From Siphonodentalium dalli (lineage: Eukaryota > Mollusca > Scaphopoda > Gadilida > Siphonodentaliidae), in the NCBI GenBank assembly GCA_032622095.1, contig CP136068.1:4071314-4135313 (forward strand): a stretch of 64,000 nucleotides of DNA, in the 5' to 3' direction. Below are positions 22,395 to 34,006 of this stretch, one piece after another. Both the position numbers and the translations under genes were made by a program. The first letter of the stretch is position 1. Every line of letters starts with the position of its first letter. Below the pieces are notes generated by a model. That model did no database searches. It was not told the origin of the DNA and worked only from the letters and a program-made list of their open reading frames with translations.

Positions 22395-22467
22395 CTGAGG
22401 GTATTCTTGGAATGCACCCATCCCCTCTTGATACTGGAAGCCAGCTCCGCCTATCACAATCATTGGC
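22395..22467 (-). CDS. HACL1: HACL1 exon: VIGG/MGAFQEYPQ segment
   Basis: Exon of 73 nt between TTTCAG and a GTAAAC donor. It encodes PMIVIGGAGFQYQEGMGAFQEYPQ less its ends, with the IGG turn and the GAFQExPQ motif of the N-terminal pyrimidine-binding domain in the HACL1/oxalyl-CoA decarboxylase family. The leading G completes a split codon, as expected for a preceding TGG (Trp). It ends in phase 0. The exon that should precede it (Glu-containing active-site region and the GPGxxH motif) is not found between here and the assembly gap. The gene is therefore incomplete at both ends in this window, with at least one internal exon also unseen. Confidence 0.88.
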
Positions 22468-22506
22468 CTGAAACATTGAGAAATATCTGTTGGAAATAAA
22501 TTTTAA

Positions 22507-22715
22507 CCCTTTGAGTGCCAGGGGCCGATCTACACAATAAGTCTGTTAAAGAATATAATAAAATATATTAAAATTGTAAAAAAAAAAAAAAAAATGTTAG
22601 GCCAATGCATTCTCTTATATATGGGAGGCGACCTATGGTCGACTCACATATATAACAGAATGCATTGGCACAGGGTATATGGTTGATACAAAAATCGGAC
22701 CTGGCATTCAAAGGG
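22507..22715. mobile_element. piggyBac-like MITE, copy 3
   Basis: TTAA at 22503-22506 and 22716-22719; begins CCCTTTGAGTGCCAGGGGCC and ends GGCATTCAAAGGG. Central palindrome at 22601-22669. Lies 40 bp upstream of a HACL1 exon. Confidence 0.88.
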
Positions 22716-22719
22716 TTAA

Positions 22720-23325
22720 GTTAGACAATTTAAATGCAAGAAATTTCAAACAATAATATGCTAGAAATTCCCAGGTATTGGAATAATCATAACTTTGCAT
22801 AAATTTTGATTTCAAGAGCGCTGGGGGGTTCAATTTTTCTTTTCTTATTTCTGTTTTTTTTATACATGTTTTGATATACCACTATCATTAGTGTTATTTG
22901 TTTTGTTTTGTTGTTTTTTGTCTTGTTTTTGTCACTAGAATTCATTACTTTTATTGTTTTGTTATTTTTTGTTTTGTTTTTGTTTATTGTTTTTTCTTTA
23001 GAATTCATTACTTTTTTTCACTGAAATGTTTTCATGTTTGATTAAATTTATCTGCAGTTGATTCTAGTATATTATATTATTATTCCATGTGATTATCTTA
23101 GTTCCTTTTGTTCGTTTCTGTAATTCTTCATTCCTTTTTGTTCTCGTTTCTGTAATTCATTCATTATTGTGTGATGGTGTAATTTAGCCCTAGTATATAT
23201 ATAACTAATACAAGTTAATACTGACAACTAACAGCTAACATATTCATTCCAAATCACCGGTATTTAAGACATCCCGTTTACCCTCGGACTTTGCTCGTAT
23301 TCAATCCGTCCCTGTATTATTACTC
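22720..23325. other. T-rich low-complexity intron
   Basis: Runs of TTTTGTTTTGTTTTT on the plus strand, no coding content; the minus open frame (Lys/Asn-rich) is low complexity. Confidence 0.7.
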
Positions 23326-23329
23326 TGTC

Positions 23330-23465
23330 ACTTCAGCCCAATGCTAACGCTAGAGTAACGCCGATTCAAATAGCACAGGTAATGCTCGCCGCTGATTCGC
23401 GATGACACACAGCCGCGCGCAAAGACGGTCAAAGGTCAATCATGTTTCGCGGGGTTTTAGATTAG
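23330..23465. promoter_or_regulatory. CpG-rich segment with a DR1 nuclear-receptor-like site
   Basis: A CpG-rich island in AT-rich surroundings (GCTCGCCGCTGATTCGCGAT, GCCGCGCGCAAAGACGG). At 23426-23438 it contains CGGTCA-A-AGGTCA, a direct repeat with one-base spacing as bound by HNF4 or PPAR/RXR-type receptors. The site lies about 960 bp upstream of the first HACL1 exon seen. A promoter is possible, but no first exon is visible next to it. Confidence 0.3.
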
Positions 23466-23559
23466 TTGGTCAGAAAGTAAAGTTGTCTTCGGAAAGTTGA
23501 TTGGCTTAAAGTCTTAGTTTATTTTGCCGTCAAGAGCCCATACTGCCATGCAAGGCTAA

Positions 23560-23944
23560 CTTTATAAATTTAATGTCAAGGCTAAAGGACATTTATATAA
23601 TGAACCCACTATCACCCAATGACAAATGGAGGAAAGAAATAAATATATATAAACCTCAGTGTTCAAGATTATATTTTGGTTCTGATTGTATTTTGGATGA
23701 CAATTGCAGGAGACTGACCTTAAGTTTTGTACAGCACATAAAAAGATATTTAGCAATATATTAACTCCTTACTTCCTTACTTCTACTAACGAACGAGGCC
23801 ATTCAATATGCCTTGTATATTATGATATATACACTCAAACATGCATTTGAACTGTGGAACATGAATGCAGGATGTTGGTTGGTCGAAATTTACATCATAT
23901 GACATCGCAACGCTGACCCCCAACTTGCATCCACTTTTGTGTAG
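23560..23944. other. Unique sequence before the 44-bp satellite
   Basis: AT-rich, overlapping small frames on both strands (23562-23764); nothing recognised. Confidence 0.5.
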
Positions 23945-26879
23945 ACGCAACTTACATCAAGTCACGAGAATAACACTGGAAATGGGTGCTAATGCTTACA
24001 TCAAGTCACGAGAATACCACTGGAAATGGGTGCTAATGCTTACATCAAGTCACGAGAATACCACTGGAAATGGCGTGCTAATGCTTACATATCAAGTCAC
24101 GAGAATACCACTGGAAATGGGTGCTAATGCTTACATCAAGTCACGAGAATACCAATTGGAAATGGGTGCTAATGCTTTACATCAAGTCACGAGAATACCA
24201 CTGGAAATGGGTGCTAACTTACATCAAGTCACGAGAATACCACTGGAAATGGGTGCTAATGCTTACATCAAGTCACGAGAATACCACTGGAAATGGGTGC
24301 TAACTTACATCAAGTCACGAGAATACCACTGGAATGGGTGCTAATGCTTACATCAAGTCACGAGAATACCACTGGAAATGGGTTGCTAACTTACATCAAG
24401 TCACGAGAATACCACTGGAAAATGGGTGCTAACTTACATCAAGTCACGAGAATACCACTGGAAATGGGTGCTAATGCTTACATCAAGTCACGAGAATACC
24501 ACTGGAAATGGTGCTAATGCTTACATCAAGTCACGAGAATACCACTGGAAATGGGTGCTAATGCTTACATCAAGTCACGAGAATACCACTGGAAAATGGG
24601 TGCTAAATGCTTACATCAAGTCACGAGAATACCACTGGAAATGGGTGCTAACTTACATCAAGTCACGAGAATACCACTGGAAATGGGTGCTAATGCTTAC
24701 ATCAAGTCACGAGAATACCACTGGAAATGGGTGCTAACTTACATCAAGTCACGAGAATACCACTGGAAATGGGTGCTAACTTACATCAAGTCACGAGAAT
24801 ACCACTGGAAATGGGTGCTAATGCTTACATCAAGTCACGAGAATACCACTGGAAATGGGTGCTAATGCTTACATCAAGTCACGAGAATACCACTGGAAAT
24901 GGCGTGCTAATGCTTACATCAAGTCACGAGAATACCACTGGAAAATGGGTGCTAATGCTTACATCAAGTCACGAGAATACCACTGGAAATGGGTGCTAAT
25001 GCTTACAATCAAGTCACGAGAATACCACTGGAAATGGGTGCTAATGCTTACATCAAGTCACGAGAATACCACTGGAAATGGGTGCTAAACTTACATCAAG
25101 TCACGAGAATACCACAGGAAATGGGTGCTAATGCTTACATCAAGTCACGAGAATACCACTGGAAATGGGTGCTAATGCTTACATCAAGTCACGAGAATAC
25201 CACTGGAAATGGGTGCTAACTTACATCAAGTCACGAGAATAACCACTGGGAAATGGGTGCTAACTTACATCAAGTCACGAGAATACCACTGGAAATGGGT
25301 GCTAATGCTTACATCAAGTCACGAGAATACCACTGGAAATGGGTGCTAAGCTTACATCAAGTCACGAGAATACCACTGGAAATGGGTTGCTAATGCTTAC
25401 ATCAAGTCACGAGAATACCACTGGAAATGGGTGCTAATGCTTACATCAAGTCACGAGAATACCACTGGAAATGGGTGCTAATGCTTACATCAAGTCACGA
25501 GAATACCACTGGGAAATGGGTGCTAATGCTTACATCAAGTCACGAGAATACCACTGGAAATGGGTGCTAATGCTTTACATCAAGTCACGAGAATACCACT
25601 GGAAATGGGTGCTAATGCTTACATCAAGTCACGAGAATACCACTGGAAATGGGTGCTAATGCTTACATCAAGTCACGAGAATACCACTGGAAATGGGTGC
25701 TAATGCTTACATCAAGTCACGAGAATACCACTGGAAATGGGTGCTAATGCTTACATCAAGTCACGAGAATACCACTGGAAATGGGTGCTAATGCTTACAT
25801 CAAGTCACGAGAATACCACTGGAAATGGGTGCTAATGCTTACATCAAGTCACGAGAATACCACTGGAAATGGGTGCTAATGCTTACATCAAGTCACGAGA
25901 ATACCACTGGAAATGGGGTGCTAACTTACATCAAGTCACGAGAATACCACTGGAAATGGGTGCTAATGCTTACATCAAGTCACGAGAATACCACTGGAAA
26001 TGGGTGCTAATGCTTACATCAAGTCACGAGAATACCACTGGAAATGGGTGCTAATGCTTACATCAAGTCACGAGAATACCACTGGAAATGGGTGCTAACT
26101 TACATCAAGTCACGAGAATACCACTGGAAATGGGTGCTAATGCTTACATCAAGTCACGAGAATACCACTGGAAATGGGTGCTAATGCTTACATCAAGTCA
26201 CGAGAATACCACAGGAAATGGGTGCTAACTTACATCAAGTCACGAGAATACCACTGGAAATGGGTGCTAATGCTTACATCAAGTCACGAGGAATACCACT
26301 GGAAATGGGTGCTAATGCTTACATCAAGTCACGAGAATACCACTGGAAATGGGTGCTAACTCTTACATCAGAGTCACGAGAATACCACTGGAAATGGGTG
26401 CTAACTTACATCAAGTCACGAGAATACCACTGGAAATGGGTGCTAATGCTTACATCAAGTCACGAGAATACCACTGGAAATGGGTGCTAATGCTTACATC
26501 AAGTCACGAGAATACCACTCGGAAATGGGTAGCTAATGCTTACATCAAGTCACGAGAATACCACTGGAAATGGGTGCTAACACTTACATCAAGTCACCGA
26601 GAATACCACTGGAAATGGGTTGCTAACTTACATCAAGTCACGAGAATACCACTGGAAATGGGTGCTAATGCTTACATCAAGTCACGAGAATACCACTGGA
26701 AATGGGTGCTAAAGCTTACATCAAGTCACGAGAATACCACTGGAAATGGGTGCTAAGCTTACATTCAAGTCACGAGAATACCACTGGAAAATGGGTGCTA
26801 TAACTTGCTTACATCAAGTCACGAGAATACTCACTGGAAATGGGTGCTAATGCTTTACATCAAGTTACGAGAATACCAC
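23945..26879. repeat. 44-bp satellite with rising indel noise toward the gap
   Basis: About 67 copies of a 44-bp unit: TACATCAAGTCACGAGAATA, CCACTGGAAATGGGTGCTAA, TGCT. A common 42-bp form lacks TG after GCTAA. Single-base insertions and losses (AAAATGGG, GGTTGCT, TCACCGAG, CACTCGG, CATTCAAG, TACTCACTGG) become frequent in the last 600 bp before the Ns. The many overlapping open frames are products of the repeat. Confidence 0.96.
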
Positions 26880-26979
26880 NNNNNNNNNNNNNNNNNNNNN
26901 NNNNNNNNNNNNNNNNNNNNNNNNNNNNNNNNNNNNNNNNNNNNNNNNNNNNNNNNNNNNNNNNNNNNNNNNNNNNNNN
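26880..26979. other. Assembly gap of exactly 100 N
   Basis: One hundred Ns, the conventional placeholder for a scaffold gap of unknown size. It sits between the 44-bp satellite and the last visible integrase exon. Confidence 0.99.
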
Positions 26980-27176
26980 TCTATCTCTGTCGTATCTGTG
27001 CTTTGCGTATATTGGCCATGGCATCAGCTGTCGTTGCTTCACGTAGAACTGCTGTCTGTTGCAGAATTGTATCAAAGTCTGCCGAAGTTGGCGGGGGATC
27101 ATCAGCTGGTAGTTGGTTGACTTCAATTGGCAGTCGTGGGTGACGGCCGTTATAACAGGTAGAAAGGTGTGTACCC
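26980..27176 (-). CDS. Integrase-gene exon 6, frame-broken, cut by the gap
   Basis: Follows a TTTGCAG acceptor. The exon encodes, but in two different frames, the end of an integrase core (YTPFYLL, then NGRHPRLPIE) and a helix leading to the C-terminal domain (REATTADAMANIRKAQIRQ). Relative to exon 5 the first block is one base out of frame (GGGG after the acceptor), and a stop (TTATAA) separates the first block from the second. Both breaks lie within 200 bp of the Ns, where the neighbouring satellite shows many indels. An assembly error is therefore as likely as a real pseudogene lesion. The rest of the exon and the 3' end of the gene are in or beyond the gap. Confidence 0.7.
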
Positions 27177-27345
27177 CTGCAAAGATCAAGAAATTTATAT
27201 GTACAACAATATGTATCATTGTATGACAGTTGTCAGTCTGTATTAACACACTTGGATTCCTAATATTAAAATTATATAATATTAACTTTAAGGTTTTATT
27301 TTCAATGAAATTGATATAGAAATTGAGGCATTTCATAGCAGTTAA

Positions 27346-28624
27346 CCCTTTGAGACTACGCTATGTACATATACACCCACCAACGTCATTTCCGTTACTA
27401 CGGAACATAAATAAGTACTTCCACGTTTGGTGTCTCGTGAATGGGGCACAGCTATTACATACTTAAAATAAACGCACCAGTTATCACTCTTTCCAATGAT
27501 ACCATATTCATCAATCTAACTACAGAAATAAGATTGCAAGTGACGATTTACAGACAACAAGAAATGTAATTATTAAATCCCTGAACTTGCCATTGCATTT
27601 GGATGTTCGTAAACAACATCAGGATATGTTGTTTGTTATTGTATAATTTTTTATTGTGTCAAGATATCATGTGTTATTGTATCTAATGATGCATTGTCAT
27701 GAATATTATTGAATAACACTTTTAAACGATTTTGCATTTTAAAACTGAATGTCTAAATATTTGTGTGAAACATTGCATGGTAACCAACAACAAGTCTACC
27801 CCAAAGATGTAACCTACTGTACCCGATTTTCAGAAGTAACCTATGCCCATCAGTCAGAAATCACTTACTGGCACATGGTGTGTATATAGATGAAATCTAG
27901 TGTTTTTGAGTGGATAGCGGTAATTATCTCACAAGTGGTCGAGAGAAATGAGTATTTCCAATGATACCATATTCATCAATCTAACTGCAGAAATAAGATT
28001 GCAAGTGACGATTTACGGACAACAAAGGTTGTAATTATTAAATCCCCCTACTGATGATGGTTAACCCAAAAAATGTACCACTATGCCTATCATCGGGCGT
28101 ATCGTTATCGGATACATTAATCATTTCTGAGCGTAATGATATAAAAATTATCCATATCGGTCGAGAAATAATGAAGTTACAACATTTTTTATCGAAAACA
28201 TCTACAAAAAACTGCACGTTGACCCACAAAAAGCATATGCTGGAGGTCAATGTCAAGTCAGCGGTAACTTGATCTTGCCTTCCAAATTCATGTGCAATTT
28301 CGTCACGATTTAATTAGTATGCGGCGAGACAGTCATGTCCGATTATAGGAATAGTAGTTAAGTACCCGTTCGATCGATTTAAAGTTGCACACCCCAATTG
28401 GGTGTTAGAAAATTTACATTAGAGCATATGGTACGAACTCTATCCAAGATCAGTATAAGGATAGAGTCAGAGGGAAAATCGGACTACTATAATCTATACA
28501 TGAGCATATAATAAAATGTATTTGCAACTATTTGGAACAATGAAACCACACCACATCATTTCCGTTAGCTACCATACTGACTCCATATGACATTAAGTGC
28601 CATAACTCTGTGAGCCTCAAAGGG
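27346..28624. mobile_element. 1.3-kb piggyBac-like non-autonomous element
   Basis: TTAA at 27342-27345 and 28625-28628. Ends are CCCTTTGAGACTACGC and GAGCCTCAAAGGG, which match as inverted repeats over about nine bases. Inside is a 95-bp direct duplication (CCAATGATACCATATTCATC near 27493 and 27959). Opposed open frames at 28038-28272 have no transposase motif. It lies in the intron between integrase exons 5 and 6. Confidence 0.7.
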
Positions 28625-28848
28625 TTAATACTGTAATTTTCAAGATATTGTAATTTGTAACAACAAAAAACTGACTTAACAATGATCTGAAAGAATAAAT
28701 GTATATTTTATTAAATAAAAGCTGGTGATAGTATTACTCATATAGATAAAGGTAAATGAGTATTTCTTAGGTTCTATAGTCAATTTTTTATTTGTGCTCT
28801 TGTATTAAATTACTGACAACTAAATAACTGAGACAAGCATACAAGTAC

Positions 28849-28987
28849 CTGTTGATGCATGAATAGAGGTCCTGTAGGCAAACATCACACCATCTAATAC
28901 CTCTGCCCATCTGTCCTGTTTGTCCTCGAGAATCTTCAGCAGGCTTTTCTGTGTTGTCTGGTTCTGTCTCTCAACCAAACCATTTGC
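28849..28987 (-). CDS. Integrase-gene exon 5: catalytic glutamate
   Basis: Exon of 139 nt from a TATATTTTCAG acceptor to a GTACTT donor. It encodes ANGLVERQNQTTQKSLL, where the E of NGLVE is the third acidic residue of the DDE integrase core, followed by DRWAEVLDGVMFAYRTSIHAST, the conserved helix of Ty3/Ginger-type integrases. Exon 4 ends in phase 0 with YHPQ and this exon starts in phase 0; when joined, the second D and this E are separated by exactly 35 residues. It ends with one base (phase 1). Confidence 0.88.
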
Positions 28988-31932
28988 CTGAAAATATAGG
29001 ATAATTGTGAATGTGATTTAACAGTGGAATTTATGGAGCTCATTTGGGTTTCGCATTTATGCGATCAATTTGGGTCATGTGATGGCATCAAGTCTGATTA
29101 TAAGTTGCCTGTCAAGGTCATTGTCCTGCTCAAAATCTCTGATGACCTGCCCAATTTATATTGTGCAGGTCATAATGACCTACTGACTTTCTAACGCATT
29201 ATCTATCATCAATTTTCAAAGTTGCTGTATTTGAGCCAAGGTGTTAGATGTGTCAGCTTTTTTTTTAATTAAATGAAAATGTCCTTGTACAAGGCTCTTC
29301 AGAAGTAAATTGCTCTCATATGGTAGATATAATTAATGCCCATCAGTTAAACATTACAAACAGGTAAGTGATTCATTTGCCAAGATTATATTTTTGTCCA
29401 TACATAATATTTCAAGAACTGAATTCAGGTACCAATTTACCAACTGAAACTTTGGTAGAAATACTTCCAAAATGACCTGCACAAATTCCAAAATGACCTC
29501 CACAAACTAGTTCCAAAAAGACAACAATCATGATATTTTCTACAATTTAATTGGTATATATTGTAAGATATTGACTTGGTTGTGATTTATAGATTATTGA
29601 AGTCTTCTCCATACATAACACTGCCATGAAATTCAACAACATGTCAGAATAAACCTTGCATCAACCAGTTGTTGCAATAGTAGTTTATACGTCATTTCCA
29701 TAGTACATGTATGTGTATTTTAACATATCAAGTGAACCGTCTTTGAAATATGAGTATCCATCTTTATAGTCTACTTTATTATTATTATGTTTACCCATAC
29801 CATTGTATGGTAAACATAGTGTCGTTGCCCCGGATTGACCACTTCGTCGTTCGTCCGTCTGTCCGTCTGTCTGTCCGTAGACACTTTACGAGTAATGCGA
29901 TAACTCAAACATTTTCTATCCGATCGAAACCAAATTTTGTATATGGGTTTCTCAGCCCAAAATACAGATCGAGTTCGAATTTGGGTTTGATCCGAGTTTT
30001 TGTTACAGAGTTATGGTCCTTTTTCAACTTATAATTCACGCATTCTGCCATAACTCAAACATTTTTTATCTGATTGGAACCAAATTTGGTATGTGAGTTT
30101 CACAGCCCAAAATACAGATCAAGTCCGAATATGGGTTTGATCCGATTAATTTTAAGAAAAAAAAAATTAAAAAATTAAATTAAATTTTTTTAGATTTAGC
30201 TCCTTGCTAAATTTAGCATATACAAATATTAAATTTTGTTTGAACTTTAAATAACAATAAAAAAAAATTTAAATAATAAAAAAAAATTGACACTTTCATT
30301 TATTTTAGTTTTATACGATTAATTCGGTGTGATATCCTGTTTTGAAAATATGAAGATTTTATTGCAATAGTTTCATGTAATATAATGATATCAATAAATT
30401 ACCATGTGATCATCCAACATCCAGAGTATATGAGAGGATTTTTATAGATGTTGTCATTCCAAGTGAAATCTGTTATGAAATGAGTGATGACATATGATAC
30501 AGAGCTCTGGTCGGTCAAGCAAGATAAACAACACTGGTGGCTGGCTGTTTGTTTATTCTAACTGTCAAATTGATTAATGGCAGCACAAGACTGGTGTTTT
30601 TCCTATTCTTGAAATTTCATTACAGGGTGAGATAAGGGCCCCCCCCACACCTATATAAGTTTCTTCTAAATTCCATTAATTTGCTTCAAAAATAATTAAC
30701 CCTTTCCAAGGTTTCCATAGACACATGCTATAATGTACATGGACTCTTCCTCATATCTCTTAATATCTATTGGGTATCTTTGCACACTATTCACTTCTAT
30801 CAATTTTGGTATTGACTGATTAATTGATTTTTGAAAAATATATTAACCCTTCAGACACGTGCTTTCAATTTGAAATTAAAACAACAGCTGATAGTCAATA
30901 TGATTTATCTATGCAATGGGAAACAGGCAGATAAATATACATGACTATTGTAAGTGATGACTTGTTTTAAAATCAATATGGTAAATGTTAGTATTTCCAG
31001 GAACCTTATTTTCCCATTTGTTCACATTTTCATGGTTGATTGAATTTTAGGGGCCACAGAGCACTTAGAAGATTAACATTGAAGGTTGTGGCTTTTAGTG
31101 CCCAAGCTACTTGTGAAACATTGTAATGTGTGAAACCATTCAAATGAGGGCTAACTTACTTTCTTTTATATGAACGATTTAGTGGTCATAGGGGCCAGCA
31201 TCCCCATTATATTATGTCTGTATAGCAGTATATAGATAATACTTTTGAATTGTATAAACTACATATATTTTTGAAAACCATACACCCCTGTTATGAAACA
31301 CTTAATCTTATTTAATACACAGGTCAGATCTGATTTTATATCTGTCCATGCTTGATAAACAAATAACTGGGGAGAATGGGGGAAGTGGGGGGTAATTAAA
31401 GTACCATTTAAATACGAGATGGAATCCCCTACATATATGTCGTTCTAAGTAATTATAATTTCTCTTTAGAAGTGAATAATCAATTTTGAATATCTGGCAT
31501 GTCAAAAGTGGCAAAGATAGGGATTTATCACTTTTGCTTCCAATGAGTTAACTTAAACTCCTAAACATGTCCTCCGAAATCACTAAACCATTGGATCTCA
31601 CAGTGAGAGGTCCTTGTGTGAATAGGGACAGAGTTATGAGATTTAAAACTACTCCTCCCCAACCCAAATACTTTAACCCATCTAAAGACAAATTATTTGA
31701 GCTTTTGATTTCAAGTTGGGTACTGATATATGGATTAATTCCTGTGATCATATCTTTGACAAATTATCAGTTATGGCTAGTCGCTATCGCCAAGGTATGG
31801 GTTAAACATCTGCCGATCGTGATCGGCCTCTCGTTTAATAGTTGTTTAATGTGTCTGGATATTAAAAATGAATCACTACAAACCAATGGCTTATTAGTAG
31901 GAGAATTTACTGTATTACATTGTACTACATAC
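28988..31932. other. Integrase-gene intron 4
   Basis: 2.9-kb intron. It contains a dispersed repeat at about 29780-30170: a TTTACCCATACCATTG hairpin, CGTCCGTCTGTCCGTCTGTC, and two sub-copies with ATAACTCAAACATTTT. Elsewhere it has low-complexity AT (30130-30300) and piggyBac-end-like words TTAACCCTTTCC at 30698 and TTAACCCTTCAG near 30843 with no partner found. The plus frame from 31567 partly mirrors exon 4 and is not taken as a gene. Confidence 0.6.
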
Positions 31933-32153
31933 CTGTGGATGATATGCACTGGTTACACGATGTTCAACACCAGTGAGTCGGTGAAGTTCAGCTTGCAGAC
32001 AGTTGACAAACTCGGTTCCCTGGTCTGAGATTATAACCTGAGGACAGCTATGCTGGCAGATGAGTTTGTAGAGGAACTTGGCAACACTGGTGCCTGATTT
32101 ATCTTTGAGTGGTGCTGCTTCAGGCCACTTGGAAAAGTAGTCAATGGCAGTAA
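31933..32153 (-). CDS. Integrase-gene exon 4: second catalytic aspartate
   Basis: Exon of 221 nt between GTTACAG and a GTATGT donor. The first two bases complete a Val codon with exon 3. It encodes TAIDYFSKWPEAAPL, a linker helix, and VIISDQGTEFVNCLQAEL, where the D of SDQG is the second catalytic acid of the DDE core. It ends HRVTSAYHPQ. The spacing from the first D, on exon 3, is 57 residues. All of these are standard for the Ty3/Gypsy and Ginger integrase group. Confidence 0.9.
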
Positions 32154-32672
32154 CTGTAACAAAATCATACAAATTAAACTTTGTGTAATAAATAAGCACA
32201 ATATCACATGTTTTTAATATAATAATATGAGACTATGGGATGTAGCATGATTTCATCTAGTCACTACATGTATCACCTTTCCAGACAGAAGTGTGTGATC
32301 GTGTAAAAAACCCAAGACTATCTTATCTGAGCCTATAACTAGCACATGCTCCAAGGCAAGTCTAAAAACACGACAATATTATTAAAAAGTTTCCAATTGA
32401 TCATATGTTAACGCATATAAAAGCATTTCCTGAACAAAAATGCCCATATTTTACTTGTATTCCACCATGCAGATTCCACTCGGAATTAAAGGTTTTATAT
32501 AAAGGGCTTTTACTATTAATCAGTTTAATACCACACAAGACAGTTGAAGACACATACAGGTCCTGAAAAGCATTATTGCTTGGGTCAAATATTTTTTGAA
32601 AGAGCATTTAGGGATTACGAGACACACATATGAGAATAACTATAATTAAGCATGTTTGCAATGTGATCTGTA

Positions 32673-33941
32673 CTCTCGGGATCCAAATAATAGTAGGGGG
32701 CGGAATAATAGTACAGGGGTGAAATTTCCTTTAAAATAAATAATAGTACGGGGGCGCAATAATAGTACAGGGGGGAATTTTCACAAATCAACACTAAGTA
32801 TGGGTAATAAATTGTGGTTAGTTTCATATGTTTTCATACAGAGATCATTGGAGAAAAATTTAACCTAATAATTGGTCAATTCATTTTGAACTAATACCAA
32901 GTGTCACCCAGATTTTTGGATAATACATTGATGTTTAAAATGAATGGTTCCTTAATAGCCACAGTAGAATATTGGAATTTTTTCATGATTTTAGCTTTTA
33001 AAACTCTGATATAAAATGATTGCAAGACACATGATTTTCAAATCAATTACAGTAAGAAAAAATTCCCATAATTCTGCAGTGGTTAACAAATCATTTACTT
33101 TGCAGCATCATTGCATAAGGAAGAAACTATATGATTATATACCAGACACATGTTTCAAAGTAACATTTCAAAAGTGACTACTAGTATGATTTTCAGTTGT
33201 GTTGCACAAAACACCCCATTATTAACATCACAAATAAAAAGATATCTGAGGCAGAACAAACTATGTACAATTATATGTGTTTGCTCCTTTTAAGTTATAT
33301 ATCACTCAGCAATCTATGGTATTGATATATGTGTTATTATCATTGTCAATAAAATCAATCAAAGAGTGACAGTTAACTCTAGTAATTCACTCACTGTATA
33401 ATTCAAGTGATTAATATATTTAGGTTGAAACTTGTGTACTAGTAGCGTTCTTGTCCAGAACCATACTCAGTTTACAATTTTACATTAAGCCTAATTTGAT
33501 CAACTATCGATTTTTTTCGAAGTTTTACGATCTATTTTACATTTCTCTCACCAAATATTGCATTAAAACAGAAAAAGTATGAAATTGTGTTCTTTAAATA
33601 TCTCAATATTAAAGGGATATACTTTAATGCTTCTCAAGAAATTATTTGTATGCAGAAAACACTGGTAACTTTTAGCGCTTTTTTGGGGTTTCGCGTTGCC
33701 TATTTTCGAGGCACATCGTTTTTTCAGTATAAATTGTGATTATGGAACTGATTTTGGGGTTAAAAAAACATTTTAATTGTAGAATAAGTCCTGTGATTCA
33801 TGGTCGTGATATTGACAACATGGTGTAAATTTTATACCCCCAGAAATTAATAAACGTAGGGTCCCAAATAAGCAGCGTACAGGGGGGATTTCTCCTTGAA
33901 AATAGTTAAGCGTACGGGTACGCTTATTTGGATCCCGAGAG
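32673..33941. mobile_element. mariner-like MITE in intron 3
   Basis: CTCTCGGGATCCAAATAA at 32673 and its exact reverse complement ending at 33941, each next to TA (32671-32672, 33942-33943). This is the layout of Tc1/mariner-type elements, which duplicate TA. Near the left end AATAATAGTACGGGGG-like words repeat four times; near the right end are GCGTACAGGGGGGA and GCGTACGGGTACGC. The 1,269-bp interior has no transposase frame. Confidence 0.75.
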
Positions 33942-34006
33942 TAGGTAATGTAATCTGATGGGCAGATAAAAGAGAGAGATTTTGATATAAATCAAATAGT
34001 TCCTAC

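Noticed and set aside
23865-26756. Series of long plus-strand open frames with repeated residues (for example IKSREYHWKWVL)
   Set aside because: They follow the 44-bp satellite in shifting frames and stop or restart with each indel; no single coding frame.
26805-27336. Open frames spanning the gap
   Set aside because: They translate Ns; only the part right of the gap, in splice context, is supported as an integrase exon.
31567-32028. 153-codon plus-strand frame
   Set aside because: Its second part is antisense to integrase exon 4 and the first part has no recognisable domain or splice signals.
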